A stretch of DNA of 64,000 nucleotides from Sphingomonas sp. Leaf17 (GTDB taxonomy: Bacteria; Pseudomonadota; Alphaproteobacteria; Sphingomonadales; Sphingomonadaceae), in assembly GCF_001421505.1 (NCBI RefSeq), contig NZ_LMKL01000001.1, forward strand, positions 620,001 to 684,000. Direction: 5' to 3'. Below the pieces are notes generated by a model. The model saw only the letters and a program-made list of their open reading frames with translations. It made no database searches and was not told the origin of the DNA. Position numbers and translations under genes: made by a program. Below, one piece after another: positions 1 through 9,800 of the stretch; position 1 is the first letter of the stretch, and every line of letters starts with the position of its first letter.

Positions 1-826
1 TCAACGCGGTTTCCGGGCGCGTATCGCGCAGCAGCGCGCCGCCGCGGCGGATGGCGATCAACCGGACCGCATCGCGCCTGAGGAACGATAGCGCACCGAC
101 GGTTGGTGTCCGCGCGGCCAGGTCGCCAATCAGCGCCAGCTCGGTCAGATAATCGCGGTGATGCCGGTCCGCTATGTCATTGTCAGGCCGTGCCGGGAGC
201 AGTCTGGGTCCGAGCACGAGCATCGTCAGGACACCGGCCAGCATGGCGGCCAAGCCAACCCCGGTAATCTCGAAGATGCCGAACGCGGCCTGCCCGTTGG
301 CGCGCGCGACGCCGTCTACAAGCAGGTTCGTCGACGTGCCGATAAGCGTCAGCGTGCCCCCCAGGATGGACAGGTAGGACAGCGGAATGAGCAAGCGTGT
401 CGCGGGGATACCGACCGTCCGGGCCAACCGCCGGACAAGGGGGATCAGCACGATCACGACCGGCGTGTTGTTGATGAAGGCCGGCGCGGTCGCCGCCCCC
501 GCCAGCATTTCCGCAACGGTCCGCCTCGGCGCCTGCGCCGCACGCCGGACAACCAGGCTGGCAAGTGCCTCGATCGTCCCGGTGCGAACGAGCGCACCCG
601 AAAGGACGAAGAACGCAGCGATCGTGATCGGGGCGGAATTGGCGAATGCCGCGGTGACGAGGTCGGGCGTCAGCCAGCCCAGCGCGATCATCACGCCGGC
701 CCCGAATACCGCGATTGTCACAGGCGGGAACCGTTCGGTCGCAAAGGCAACGAACAGCGCCACGACAAAGGCCAGGCCCAGCACCGGCTGATGCAAGGCC
801 ATGAACGCGGTCAGATTGTCGATCAA
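1..826 (-). CDS. SLC13-family (DASS-like) permease, C-terminus off the window
   Basis: An inner-membrane anion or dicarboxylate permease. The visible N-terminal ~275 residues are strongly hydrophobic and carry the family's first substrate-binding loop (FINNTPVV) and the later GGTLTLIGTSTNLLV motif. The chain then continues into a hydrophilic stretch of the kind that leads to an RCK/TrkA-C domain in the longer SLC13 members. The frame is open to base 1, so the C-terminus is missing. The likely start is TTG at 826, just downstream of a G-rich tract acting as ribosome binding site; an ATG at 802 is the alternative. It is divergent from the K+ channel gene at 926. The substrate cannot be told from the sequence. 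Confidence 0.85.
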   Translation of the reverse strand, partial: MIDNLTAFMALHQPVLGLAFVVALFVAFATERFPPVTIAVFGAGVMIALGWLTPDLVTAAFANSAPITIAAFFVLSGALVRTGTIEALASLVVRRAAQAPRRTVAEMLAGAATAPAFINNTPVVIVLIPLVRRLARTVGIPATRLLIPLSYLSILGGTLTLIGTSTNLLVDGVARANGQAAFGIFEITGVGLAAMLAGVLTMLVLGPRLLPARPDNDIADRHHRDYLTELALIGDLAARTPTVGALSFLRRDAVRLIAIRRGGALLRDTRPETAL

Positions 827-832
827 CTCACT

Positions 833-843
833 CCCCCCCCCCC
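833..843. repeat. 11-base C homopolymer upstream of the permease start
   Basis: Eleven consecutive C residues (G on the coding strand of the permease) lie a few bases upstream of its likely start codon, where the Shine-Dalgarno sequence should be. The tract could act as the ribosome binding site and is prone to slippage, so copy-number variation could tune translation. That is inference. Confidence 0.6.
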
Positions 844-925
844 GATGCAGATGCATGTGTTTTGTCGTTGCTGGCAGGAAGATCAGTGGCTGTCCAACGC
901 TTCGATCGGCGCTAGACAGGTGTCG

Positions 926-1957
926 ATGCCACGCCGGAACCATAGATCGAGCGATCCTCTGCCGATGTTGCGCCAACGCAGCCGGACGCCGGTCTGGATC
1001 GCGCTTTCCTGGCGGATCCTGCTCGCGCTTGGCTTGATCGGCGTGGCACTGGCTGTCCACTGGTTCGATCGGGACGGGTTGCGCGATAACAGCGACGGCT
1101 ATGTGAGCCTGATCGACGTCGTCTATTTCACGATGATTACCGTCACGACCGTCGGTTACGGCGACATCGTGCCCGTGACCGACCGGGCGCGGCTGTTCGA
1201 CACGTTCGTGGTGACACCGGTCCGACTGTTCGTGTGGCTGATCTTTCTCGGCACCGCCTATAATTTCGTCTTCAAGCAGGTTTGGGAGAAATGGCGCATG
1301 CGCGTCCTGCAACGCGATCTTCGCGGCCACGTCATCGTCGCCGGTCACGGGACCAGTGGCACGGAGGCCGTGGCCGAGCTGATCCGGCGGGGTCGCAAGC
1401 CCGGCGAGATCGTGGTCATCGACCCGCGCGCCGACGCGCTCGACACGGCGGAGGGCGAAGGCGTGATCGTGCTGGCCGGAGACGCGACGCGCAACGCGAC
1501 GCTGGAGGCTGTCAGGGTCGGCCGTGCCAGCGCGCTCATCGTCGCTGCGGGTCGCGACGATACGTCGATCCTGATCGTGCTGACCGCTCGTCGCCTTGCC
1601 GTCGATCTGCCGATCAGCGTCGTCATCCGATCGGAGGATAACGAGGCGCTGGCGACGCAGGCCGGTGCCAACACCGTTATAAACCCCGCCAGCTTCGCCG
1701 GCCTGCTGCTTGCCGAGTCGACCAGCGGGCCGCATCTGGCCGACTACATGATGGATCTGGCCGGGCTTCACGGCGCGGTTTCGCTCCACGAGCGCGCGGT
1801 CGCACCGCACGAGATCGGCACGCCGATGTCCGGCCTCACGACCGGAATGGGCCTCCGCGTCTATCGCGGCGGACAACGCTATGGCTTCTGGCAATCGGAG
1901 GTCTCGGCGCTCGAAGCCGACGATCGGATCATCGAGATCGTGCCGACGACGACCTGA
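926..1957 (+). CDS. Two-TM potassium channel with TrkA-N (RCK) domain
   Basis: A 343-residue K+ channel. Residues ~26-45 form a first membrane helix, the pore loop carries the selectivity filter TVGYGD at 75-80, and a second helix spans ~95-115. A Rossmann-type TrkA-N domain follows from ~133 with a nucleotide-binding GHGTSG motif at 140-145. This is the MthK/Kch-type plan of pore plus cytoplasmic regulatory domain; it likely senses a nucleotide or ion and controls K+ flux. The ATG at 926 has AGG about 8 bases upstream; an internal ATG at 965 also precedes the first helix. The open frame extends far upstream, but that part is the shadow of the permease gene on the other strand. Confidence 0.9.
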   Translation: MPRRNHRSSDPLPMLRQRSRTPVWIALSWRILLALGLIGVALAVHWFDRDGLRDNSDGYVSLIDVVYFTMITVTTVGYGDIVPVTDRARLFDTFVVTPVRLFVWLIFLGTAYNFVFKQVWEKWRMRVLQRDLRGHVIVAGHGTSGTEAVAELIRRGRKPGEIVVIDPRADALDTAEGEGVIVLAGDATRNATLEAVRVGRASALIVAAGRDDTSILIVLTARRLAVDLPISVVIRSEDNEALATQAGANTVINPASFAGLLLAESTSGPHLADYMMDLAGLHGAVSLHERAVAPHEIGTPMSGLTTGMGLRVYRGGQRYGFWQSEVSALEADDRIIEIVPTTT

Positions 1958-1988
1958 TGCCCGCGAGGTGCCTTCCACGCTGTACCGA

Positions 1989-2657
1989 CTATCCGGCCAA
2001 CCCCGCCCTGATCGCCAATGCGGCACGGTCCAGCACGCGAATGCTGCCATAGGAGAGGCGCACCATACCCAGGGCGGCCATCGCGGCGAGTTGTCGGTTC
2101 ATGGTCTGGCGGGACAGTCCCAGCATGACGGCGATGTCCTCCTGCCGAAGATGGAGATCGGGCGCATCGGCCGTCGTTCGGGTCAGGATCGACCTGGCAA
2201 TCCGCGATCGCGGCGGCAGGCCGATCTGGGCGATAAACTCCAGCGCGATCCGCTCGTGCCGGCACGCCAGCGTCCCGAGGTCATGGTAGATGAGGGGCAT
2301 CGCTACCGCCAGTCGCGCCAGCGCCGGCATCGTGACATGCAACAGCCTGACGGAGCCGTGCGCGATGGCATCGTGAGGACGCGGCCCGCCATCAATCGCC
2401 GAAACCTCCCCGAACCAGTTGCCCGGCGTCAGGGCGAGCGCCAGCGATTCAAGCCCCGGCGACGGATAGTGCTTCAGTCGCACCTGCCCCTCCAGAACGG
2501 CCCAAAGCCCGTTCGGCGGGTCGCCGGTCGCATAGATCCCGGCCCCGTCCGCCGCGCGGCTGGTTCGGCCGTTCAGGATCAGGGCATCGCGGCGATCAGG
2601 GGGCAATGCACCGAACCAGGCATCCCCGGACAACGTCAACTGATCGCGATGATCCAT
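1989..2657 (-). CDS. Crp/Fnr-family transcriptional regulator
   Basis: A 222-residue regulator. An N-terminal cyclic-nucleotide-binding-like beta-roll (residues ~15-115) includes GLWAVLEGQVRL and GNWFGEVSAI, and a C-terminal winged helix includes LRQEDIAVMLGLSRQTMNRQL (from ~170). No N-terminal cysteine cluster is present, so it is not an FNR-type iron-sulfur sensor. The ATG at 2657 is preferred over a TTG at 2690, because the TTG lies inside a dyad that looks like the protein's own operator. It is divergent from the class II aldolase operon and is probably its regulator. The effector is unknown. Confidence 0.88.
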   Translation of the reverse strand: MDHRDQLTLSGDAWFGALPPDRRDALILNGRTSRAADGAGIYATGDPPNGLWAVLEGQVRLKHYPSPGLESLALALTPGNWFGEVSAIDGGPRPHDAIAHGSVRLLHVTMPALARLAVAMPLIYHDLGTLACRHERIALEFIAQIGLPPRSRIARSILTRTTADAPDLHLRQEDIAVMLGLSRQTMNRQLAAMAALGMVRLSYGSIRVLDRAALAIRAGLAG

Positions 2658-2682
2658 GGGCAATGCTTGCAGAACCGACTGA

Positions 2683-2702
2683 AATGTCAATCTCGCGACA
2701 TT
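2683..2702. promoter_or_regulatory. Crp-geometry operator dyad
   Basis: Perfect inverted repeat AATGTC-N8-GACATT. The inner TGTC-N8-GACA has the same spacing as the E. coli CRP site (TGTG-N8-CACA). It sits in the divergent gap between the Crp/Fnr regulator and the aldolase operon, about 55 bases before the operon start. Binding by the neighbouring regulator is inferred. Confidence 0.55.
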
Positions 2703-2757
2703 CCTCGTGGATTGCCCGTGGTAGCTGTCGCGGCCTAGGCGGAGAGGACATCAGACA

Positions 2758-3534
2758 ATGGCGACAGCCCTGCACCAGCAGACCATGCGTGACGTGGTAT
2801 CGGACGAGGAATGGGCGATGCGGGTGGATCTGGCCGCAGCCTACCGGCTCGTGGCGCTTTACGGGTGGGACGACCTGATATTCACGCATCTGTCGGCGCG
2901 GGTGCCGGGTCCCGAGCACCATTTCCTCATCAATCCATACGACATGATGTTCGAGGAGATCACCGCCTCCAGTCTCGTCAAGATCGACGGAGACGGCAAC
3001 ACGGCCATGGACACTCCCTCTCCCGTGAACCGGGCGGGTTTCGTCATCCACTCGGCCGTTCACGGCGCACGGCATGACGCGGTCGCGGTGCTGCATCTCC
3101 ACACCCCCTATGGCCAGGCGGTATCGGCGATGGCGTGCGGATTGCTGCCGCATACGCAGACCGCGATGATCGCCGGTCGCGACATCGCCTATCACGATTT
3201 CGAGGGCATCGCGACCGACCTTGACGAGCGCGAACGGCTCGTTGCCGATCTCGGCACCAAGAGCGCCATGATCCTGCGCAATCACGGAACCCTGACGGTC
3301 GGCGAGACGGTGGCGCAGGCGTTCGTCCGGATGTATTTCCTGGAACGCGCCTGCGAGGCCCAGGTGCTGATGCTGTCGGCGGGCCGGGACGGTCTGAACG
3401 AACCGCATCAGGGCGTGGCGCAGAAGGTGGAAAGCCAGTCCGCGGGTGCCGCGATGAGCATGGTTTCGGATCGGCTGTCATGGCCCGCGCTGCTGCGCAA
3501 ACTGGACCGGATTGATCCGGGTTTCCGGCATTGA
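2758..3534 (+). CDS. Class II aldolase/adducin family protein
   Basis: A 258-residue protein of the fuculose-phosphate aldolase / adducin-head fold. It has the zinc-ligand motif LHLHTPYGQ (two His near 113-115), a further His in NHGTL, and the typical N-terminal YGWDDLIFTHLSAR. Family members are zinc aldolases, decarboxylases or epimerases acting on hydroxy-acid or sugar phosphate substrates; the substrate here cannot be assigned. It is first in an apparent operon with the flavin-dependent 2-hydroxyacid oxidase at 3617 and the HAD hydrolase at 4777, divergent from a Crp/Fnr regulator. The operon context suggests breakdown of a small hydroxy acid. Confidence 0.88.
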   Translation: MATALHQQTMRDVVSDEEWAMRVDLAAAYRLVALYGWDDLIFTHLSARVPGPEHHFLINPYDMMFEEITASSLVKIDGDGNTAMDTPSPVNRAGFVIHSAVHGARHDAVAVLHLHTPYGQAVSAMACGLLPHTQTAMIAGRDIAYHDFEGIATDLDERERLVADLGTKSAMILRNHGTLTVGETVAQAFVRMYFLERACEAQVLMLSAGRDGLNEPHQGVAQKVESQSAGAAMSMVSDRLSWPALLRKLDRIDPGFRH

Positions 3535-3616
3535 CCGGCCTGCGGGGGATCGGCCTGCGGGAAACCGGCAGGGACGCGCGCGGTCGCTGTCACGGGTTCA
3601 AGGGGGTGCAGGCGCG

Positions 3617-4780
3617 ATGACCCAGTTCGGCGATTACCAGAATGCCGTGTATCTCGCCGGCCTCAACGGCGTACTTCCCACCGTACCGGTCGATTTCGCC
3701 AACCTCGAACGACGAGCGGCGGCGGCGCTTCCCACGCATCTGCTGAACTATGTTCAGGGTGGTTGCGGGGACGAACTGACCCAGCGCCGCAATGCCGGCG
3801 GCTTTGCACGGTGGGGCATGACGCCGCGGATGATGGTCGACACGTCGGTCCGGGATCTGTCGGTCGAATTGTTCGGGATGCGCCTGCCGTCGCCTGTGTT
3901 CATGGCACCGATCGGCGTCGCTGGTCTGTGTTCGCAGGACGGGCATGGCGACCTTGCCGCCGCACGGGCGTCTGCGGAAACCGGCGTTCCGCTGATGATT
4001 TCCACGCTGACGAACGACCCGATGGAGACCATTGCAGAGGCGGTCGGCGAAACCCCGGCGTTTTTCCAGTTGTACACGCCGAAGGACAAGGCGCTGGCCG
4101 AGAGCCTGGTCACCCGGGCCGGGGCGGCGGGATACCGGGCAATCGTCGTGACGCTCGACACATGGACGACCGGCTGGCGGCCGCGCGACCTGAACGGCGG
4201 CAGTTTCCCCCAGTTGCGCGGACACGTCCTGCAGAACTACTTCAGCGATCCCGTCTTCCGCGCGATGCTATCCCGCCCGCCCGAGCAGGACGTGCCGGCG
4301 GCGGTGCGGCAATGGATGGCAACGTTCGGCAAGGTGCTGGTGTGGGACGATCTGGCCTGGCTGCGGTCGATCACGAAACTGCCGATCGTGCTGAAGGGTA
4401 TTTGCCATCCCGACGACGCCCGCCGCGCCGTGGATGCCGGCGTTGACGGTATCTACTGCTCCAACCACGGTGGCCGGCAGGCCAATGGCGGCATAGCGGC
4501 CATCGACCATCTGCCCGGCGTGGTTGCTGCTGCGGGAAACGTGCCGGTCCTGTTCGACTCCGGGATCCGCTCCGGTACCGATGTCGTCAAGGCCCTTGCG
4601 CTCGGGGCGCGCGCGGTCGGGGTCGGGCGGCCCTATCTCTACGGACTGGCTCTCGGCGGCGCGGCCGGCGCGGCGCATGTGCTTCGGTGTATTCTTGCGG
4701 AAGCCGATCTCATGATGGCGGTGAATGGATGGCCGACGATTGCCGACCTGCGTTCAGCCGGCGCGGAGCGGGTGGCATGA
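3617..4780 (+). CDS. FMN-dependent alpha-hydroxy-acid oxidase, lactate 2-monooxygenase-like
   Basis: A 387-residue FMN TIM-barrel enzyme that oxidises 2-hydroxy acids. Visible family signatures are MAPIGVAGL near the FMN site, catalytic-site SNHGGRQ (His284, Arg287), Lys260 in VLKGI, phosphate-binding DSGIRSG (314-320) and GRPYLYG. The insert TWTTGWRPRDL followed by QNYFSDPVFR is characteristic of lactate 2-monooxygenase rather than glycolate oxidase, so decarboxylating oxidation is plausible. The ATG at 3617 follows a GGGGGT ribosome binding region; upstream codons in the same frame are not needed. Its stop overlaps the HAD gene start by 4 bases (ATGA), indicating translational coupling. Confidence 0.9.
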   Translation: MTQFGDYQNAVYLAGLNGVLPTVPVDFANLERRAAAALPTHLLNYVQGGCGDELTQRRNAGGFARWGMTPRMMVDTSVRDLSVELFGMRLPSPVFMAPIGVAGLCSQDGHGDLAAARASAETGVPLMISTLTNDPMETIAEAVGETPAFFQLYTPKDKALAESLVTRAGAAGYRAIVVTLDTWTTGWRPRDLNGGSFPQLRGHVLQNYFSDPVFRAMLSRPPEQDVPAAVRQWMATFGKVLVWDDLAWLRSITKLPIVLKGICHPDDARRAVDAGVDGIYCSNHGGRQANGGIAAIDHLPGVVAAAGNVPVLFDSGIRSGTDVVKALALGARAVGVGRPYLYGLALGGAAGAAHVLRCILAEADLMMAVNGWPTIADLRSAGAERVA

Positions 4781-5499
4781 CGCGTCCCCTGCCCCGGGCG
4801 TTCGGCTTCGACGTATTCGGAACCGTCGTCGACTGGCGCGGCGGGGTGATCCGCGATGCCGCCGTGTTCCTCGCGCATATCGGCCGTACGGATGTCGATC
4901 CGGCCGGTTTCGCCGATGCATGGCGTCGGCGCTATCTCGATACGATGCGCGCCTACGCGACATCCGGTCGCAATTTCGTGACCCTGGACGTTCTGCATCG
5001 CGAGATGCTGGACGAAACGCTGCGCGCGATCGCGGTCGATCCGGACGCGCTGGACGAGTCCCTGGTCGCTGACCTGAACCGGTCGTGGCACCGGCTCGAT
5101 CCATGGCCAGACGCCGTTGCGGGCATCGCGCGCCTGAAGACGCTCTGTCCGGTGGTGACGCTGACCAACGGCAACATCGCGCTGATGCTGGCCATGGCGC
5201 GACGCGGCGGATTACCGTGGGACGCGCTGCTCGGAGCCGAAGTCACACGCGTCTACAAGCCCGATCCAGCCGCCTATCTCCGGACAGCCGCGATCCTTGG
5301 ACTTGCGCCGTCGGACCTGTGCCTGGTCGCCTCCCACCATGCCGATCTCGCCGCCGCGCGTGCCTGCGGTCTCGCTACCGCCTATGTGGCCCGCCCGATG
5401 GAGTTCGGTGGCGCGCCCGCACCCGATGCCAGTGCAAGGCAGGTCTGGGACTGGTCATGTGAGGGTATCGACGACCTTGCCGACCAGATGGGGTGCTGA
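4777..5499 (+). CDS. HAD-superfamily hydrolase, haloacid dehalogenase type II-like
   Basis: A 240-residue haloacid dehalogenase-type protein. The nucleophile motif is FDVFGTVVDW near residue 12, motif II is TLTNGN, and motif III/IV is YKPDPAAY. An alpha-helical cap lies between motifs I and II, as in L-2-haloacid dehalogenases. The motif DVFGT matches the 2-haloacid dehalogenase branch, but phosphatase activity on an intermediate of the operon is equally possible. The start overlaps the preceding oxidase stop (ATGA). It is the last gene of the operon; 215 bases follow before the convergent TIGR03032 gene, with no clear terminator. Confidence 0.85.
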   Translation: MTRPLPRAFGFDVFGTVVDWRGGVIRDAAVFLAHIGRTDVDPAGFADAWRRRYLDTMRAYATSGRNFVTLDVLHREMLDETLRAIAVDPDALDESLVADLNRSWHRLDPWPDAVAGIARLKTLCPVVTLTNGNIALMLAMARRGGLPWDALLGAEVTRVYKPDPAAYLRTAAILGLAPSDLCLVASHHADLAAARACGLATAYVARPMEFGGAPAPDASARQVWDWSCEGIDDLADQMGC

Positions 5500-5714
5500 C
5501 GTCCTGACGCGGGTCTCTCTCTGCTCTGTGTCCGCCTTATCTCCGACAGCGGAAGCTCCATGGTGGAACCGGGGAAAGACCGCGGTATCCGCACCATCAG
5601 CCGCCCGGGCCGACCAGACGACAGACCGGGAGCAGGCTGGCCGGCCAAGGCGGATCATCTGCACGCCGACCTCTAGCGATCGGCACGCAGGATCCGTTCG
5701 CGCCCCGCATCGCG

Positions 5715-6782
5715 CTATTCGGGCAGCGGGTCGAAGCTGATCGTCGATTGCAGTTCCAGCGTCCCCGGGCCGATCGCCATCGGACAGCGAACCCCCGGCA
5801 TCGCCACCACGTCGAACACTTCGGTAATGAAACCTTCCAGCCGGATCCATTCGACGATGTCGCCGGTCGCCAGATTGACGATCAACACCCCGCACCATGG
5901 GTCGGCATCGCGCGCCGCCAGCGCGTCGTCCAGGTCCAGCCCGGCGAAATTGCCCTTGCGCGGTTTCGATACGGTGACGATCGCATGCCCGTCATGCAGG
6001 GCAAGCCCGCGCAGGAAGCCGGGGCAGAAGGCGATGTCGGTCCGCGTGCCCGTTACCGGATCGACCCGGACGATCCACCCGCGCCCGGAATCAAGCAGGA
6101 TCACGCTGCCATCGGCGTCCACGCGCGGGCTGTGCGGCATCGACAACTGGTCGGTGACGATGCGTCCCGACGGATATTCGATCAGCACCCCGCCCTGTTC
6201 ACGTCGCGCGCGCCAGCCGGTGACGATATCGCTGCGGCTGACCGCCGTCAGATAGCGCGGCTGTCCGGCGACCATCGCCAGCCCGTTCAAGTGGCACCGG
6301 TCCTCGGGCGCAAGCCGGGTGATGAACGGCGGTTTCCACACCGGACGAAAGCTGTGCCGCACGTCGAGCGTCGCGAGACAGCTGTATCTGGTGTTCACGA
6401 ACAGGACATGGCCGTCGGGGTCGACGCCCAGTTCGTGGATGTCGACATCGCCGGTGGTCTGGGCGTTGCGCGGTACCAGCACCTGATCGAACGCGCCGTT
6501 GCCGACCTCACCGGGCCGCAGCATGTTTTCCAGCCGCCACAGCTGGTCCAGCCCCCCCAGGTAGAGCCGGTCCTGTTGCCAGCACAGTCCCATCGCCCGC
6601 GTGAAATTCTGCTGGTTGAACGACACGCTGCCGTCGGGCAGGACACCGACCAGAAACAGTTGCCCGCTCTGGTAGCAACTGAACGCCAGGCTCAGCCGGT
6701 GCTGCGTCAACCACCCGCCAAAACCGCGCGATACCTGCAATTCGGTTGCCTTGGGGTCCAGCGTCGAGGGTTCGGTCGTCAT
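5715..6782 (-). CDS. TIGR03032-family protein (function unknown)
   Basis: A 355-residue protein with no signal peptide and no membrane segment. The text pattern (LAFSCYQSGQLFLVG, NFTRAMGL, DVDIHELG, LFVNTRYSCLA, CHLNGLAM, LSMPHSPR, LLDSGRG, FLRGLA) matches the TIGR03032/DUF4915 family, predicted beta-propeller-like proteins often annotated only by family. Family members are often found near capsule, sulfotransferase or cell-surface genes. Here it lies 90 bases downstream of a giant autotransporter but is separated from it by an intrinsic terminator, so co-transcription would be limited. A role linked to the surface protein is possible but not shown. Confidence 0.75.
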   Translation of the reverse strand: MTTEPSTLDPKATELQVSRGFGGWLTQHRLSLAFSCYQSGQLFLVGVLPDGSVSFNQQNFTRAMGLCWQQDRLYLGGLDQLWRLENMLRPGEVGNGAFDQVLVPRNAQTTGDVDIHELGVDPDGHVLFVNTRYSCLATLDVRHSFRPVWKPPFITRLAPEDRCHLNGLAMVAGQPRYLTAVSRSDIVTGWRARREQGGVLIEYPSGRIVTDQLSMPHSPRVDADGSVILLDSGRGWIVRVDPVTGTRTDIAFCPGFLRGLALHDGHAIVTVSKPRKGNFAGLDLDDALAARDADPWCGVLIVNLATGDIVEWIRLEGFITEVFDVVAMPGVRCPMAIGPGTLELQSTISFDPLPE

Positions 6783-6800
6783 CGGCGTCCTGCCTGAATC

Positions 6801-6849
6801 AAAAAATGCGGCGTCGGTGTTTCCCTAGGCGGAAAACGACCGACGCCGC
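6801..6849 (-). terminator. Intrinsic terminator after the autotransporter
   Basis: A perfect 11-bp stem (GCGGCGTCGGT at 6808-6818 with ACCGACGCCGC at 6839-6849) is followed on the minus strand by six T residues (A at 6801-6806). It begins about 25 bases past the autotransporter stop codon. Confidence 0.85.
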
Positions 6850-6873
6850 GAGGGGCTTCCGGCGCGGAAGTCG

Positions 6874-9800
6874 TCAGAACCCGATACGCAACCCGACCCG
6901 GCCGCCGCCGCCGCGATAGGCGTCGCTGTACCGCCCCTCGCCCTCGATGAAGCCGGTGACCCGGCCGCTCGAAACGGCCATGCCCAGCTTGCCGACGCCG
7001 TACACCGGCAGGCGGTCGGTTTCGATCGCCACCGCGCTGCTGCCGGTGACGAAGCCGAACCGGTTGGCTGCGTCGAAGGTCTTCACCGCATTGCCCGAGG
7101 CGTAGATGGTCATCATCGTGCCGCCGCCGATATCGCGCATGCCGCCCAGCCGCAAACCGGCCTCGCCGCGCACGCTATGACCGTCGATCAGGCCGATCTC
7201 CGCGCCATAGGCACCCGTGGTGTCCAGGCTGGTGTCGAGATAGGTCACGCGGACCGCCGGCTCGACATAAAAGCCGTCATTGCCCAGCCGCAGGCCGGCC
7301 TCGACCCGGCCGCCCCAGCTCGATCCGTGGAATCGGTCCTTCACGCCAAGCGAGGCGAAATTGGTCCGCACGACATAGCGGTCATATTTGGCAAGCGCGT
7401 TGACGAAGACCGCACCGCTGTGCAGCCCGGCATAGACACCGCCGTTGAGCACATCGAGGTGAACGCGGTCGGCGCTGGCGGCAAACGCCATCATGCTGCT
7501 TTCATAGCCGCCGGTGACGCCGAAGCGCAGCGCGCCGCCGCCAGTGGCGATGTCGAAACCGCCCTGACCGCCGAAGCCGTCCTGCTTGTAGCCCAGGTCG
7601 ACGCTCTGCGCGAAGCCCGAGGTGCTGTAGAGGCCCAGTTCATGCCGGCTGACCACGCCGCCCCGCGCCTGATACCACAGCCCCTTGTCCGGTGCCGCAG
7701 CATCGCGGACGTTCGCGAGATGTGCGGTGACCGCGTCCGCCGAATCCATCGACGCGGATTGCACACCCTCGCCGATCTTGGCGACCTTGTATGCGGTCGG
7801 GGCCGGAGCGCCGACCAGCGTGAACGCGGTGTTGGCCGTATTGGCCACCAGGCCGTACTGGATGAAGCCGCGCGCCTGCGATCCCGCTGCCAGCGTGAAC
7901 GCGTCCGATGCCGTACCGCTGCCCGTCTGGACCAGCGTGATACCCGAAACGAGCACCGCATCGCCGGTCGTCACCGGGTTGACGACCAGGGCCGTGCTGC
8001 CGGTCGTGGCACCGCCGACGATCAGGCGATCCGCCACGCCGCTCGCGAAGTTCACGTCGAGCGCCAGCGTGCTGTTGCCGCTGCCGACGAATGCACCGCT
8101 GGTCGTCAGCGTGTCGCCGGCAATGCCGCTGCGCAGGTCGATCAGGCCGCTGTTGGCCAGACGCTCCAGCCCGGTCACCGACCGCGACCGCGCGGTGGTG
8201 CCCCCGGTCAGCGCCAGCGTGCCGCTGTTGGTCAACAGATCGGTGCCGTCGCCGAACGCCACGTCGCCGGCCAGCAGCAGCGTGCCGCTGTTGGCAAGCG
8301 TATCGTTGCCCGCGCCGAAGCTGGTGCCCGATGCCAGCGTCAGCCGCCCGCCATTGGTCACGCTGTCGGCCTGGTCGGTCAGTACCAGCGCACCGATGAT
8401 CGTCCCGGTGTTCACGATCGTCGCCGCACCGCCCGTGACGCGGACCGCCGCGCCGCTGCCGCCGGCGATGGTGCCGGCATTGGTCAGTGTGCCGCCGGTC
8501 CTGCTGGCCAGCACGACCGCATCCCGGTTCCCCGCGATGGTCGCCCCCGACACCACCGTCAGCGCAGCGTTGGTGGCGGCGCGGACGTTGACCGCGTCGG
8601 CACCCGCTCCGGTCGCCGATACGCTGCCGACCGACACGCTCGCTTGGCCGGTGAGAGCCGCGACGTCGACCGCGGCGATGCCGCGACCGCTGGTGTTCAG
8701 GACGCCCGATACCGTCACTGGTCCGGTCGCCGTCACCACCGCGTCATTGCCCGATGCGATGATCCCCGCCGCCCCGGCCCCGGTTGTCGAAACCGACGCG
8801 GTGGAGACCCGGGCGAGACCACCCTGCGCCTCCACCACGACGGCATGTCCACGCGCGCCGGTGGTCGACACCGCGCCGGTCATGGCGATGGTGGCATTGC
8901 CGGCATAGCTCACCGCCGCGACGCCGCCATTGCCCTGACCGGTCACGCTCGCCGTTCCGCCCGATACGCTCGCGGTGCCGGCACTGGTCAGCGCGAAGGC
9001 CGCCGGCGTCGTTCCGCTGGCGATGCCGTCAGTGTTCGAAACGAGCGTCCCGAACGCCACGCTGGCGCCGGTCCCGCCATTGGCCAGCAGCGCGGCGAAG
9101 TCGGTATCGCCGGCCTTGCGGGCATTGGCGACCGTAACGGACGCCGTCCCGAAATAGGATATCGCCGCCGCCGCATGGGACGACTGCACCGATACCGTGC
9201 CCGATACGGTAATCGCCGCATCCCCCTGCTGCGTTGCGGCGGCATAGATGCCGGTCGCGCCGACCCCCGTGGTCGTGACGTTGGTGGCAGTGACGGTCGC
9301 CGGACCGAAGGACTGCGCCTCGATCCCGACCGCGCCTGCGCCGCTGGTCGTCACGGTACCCGCGACGATCCGCGCACCCGACACGCTTTCGACGGAGATG
9401 CCGCGCGATCCGGCACCCGTCGTCGTGACCGTGCCGACGGTCGCGCTGCCCGCGCCATAGGAGCGCACGAGCACGCCACGGGCATTGTCGCCGGTGGTCG
9501 ACACGCTGGCCTGGGTCACGCTGGCCAGCGTACCCGAAGACCCCGCGTAGATGCCGGTCGCCCCGGCCCCGCTGGTCATCACGCGGCCATTGCCCGACAC
9601 GACGACATTGCCGCCGCCACGCACGGTGATGCCCGCCTGGTTCTGCCCTGTTGTGGCAATCGTGCCGCCGTTCGCGACGGATGCCGCGCCATTCGCCGCG
9701 ACCGAGATGATCCCGGTGCTGACGTCCGACACGCGGTCCAGCGGCAACGGACGGGGCGTTGTCGCCACCTGATCGGCATTGCCGGTCACGCTGCCGGTCA

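Noticed and set aside
158..925. Upstream extension of the K+ channel reading frame
   Set aside because: This part is antisense to the SLC13 permease and has Arg/Gln-rich non-protein composition; the channel starts at 926.
5500..5714. Possible small gene or terminator after the HAD hydrolase
   Set aside because: No convincing frame and no stem followed by a T-run.
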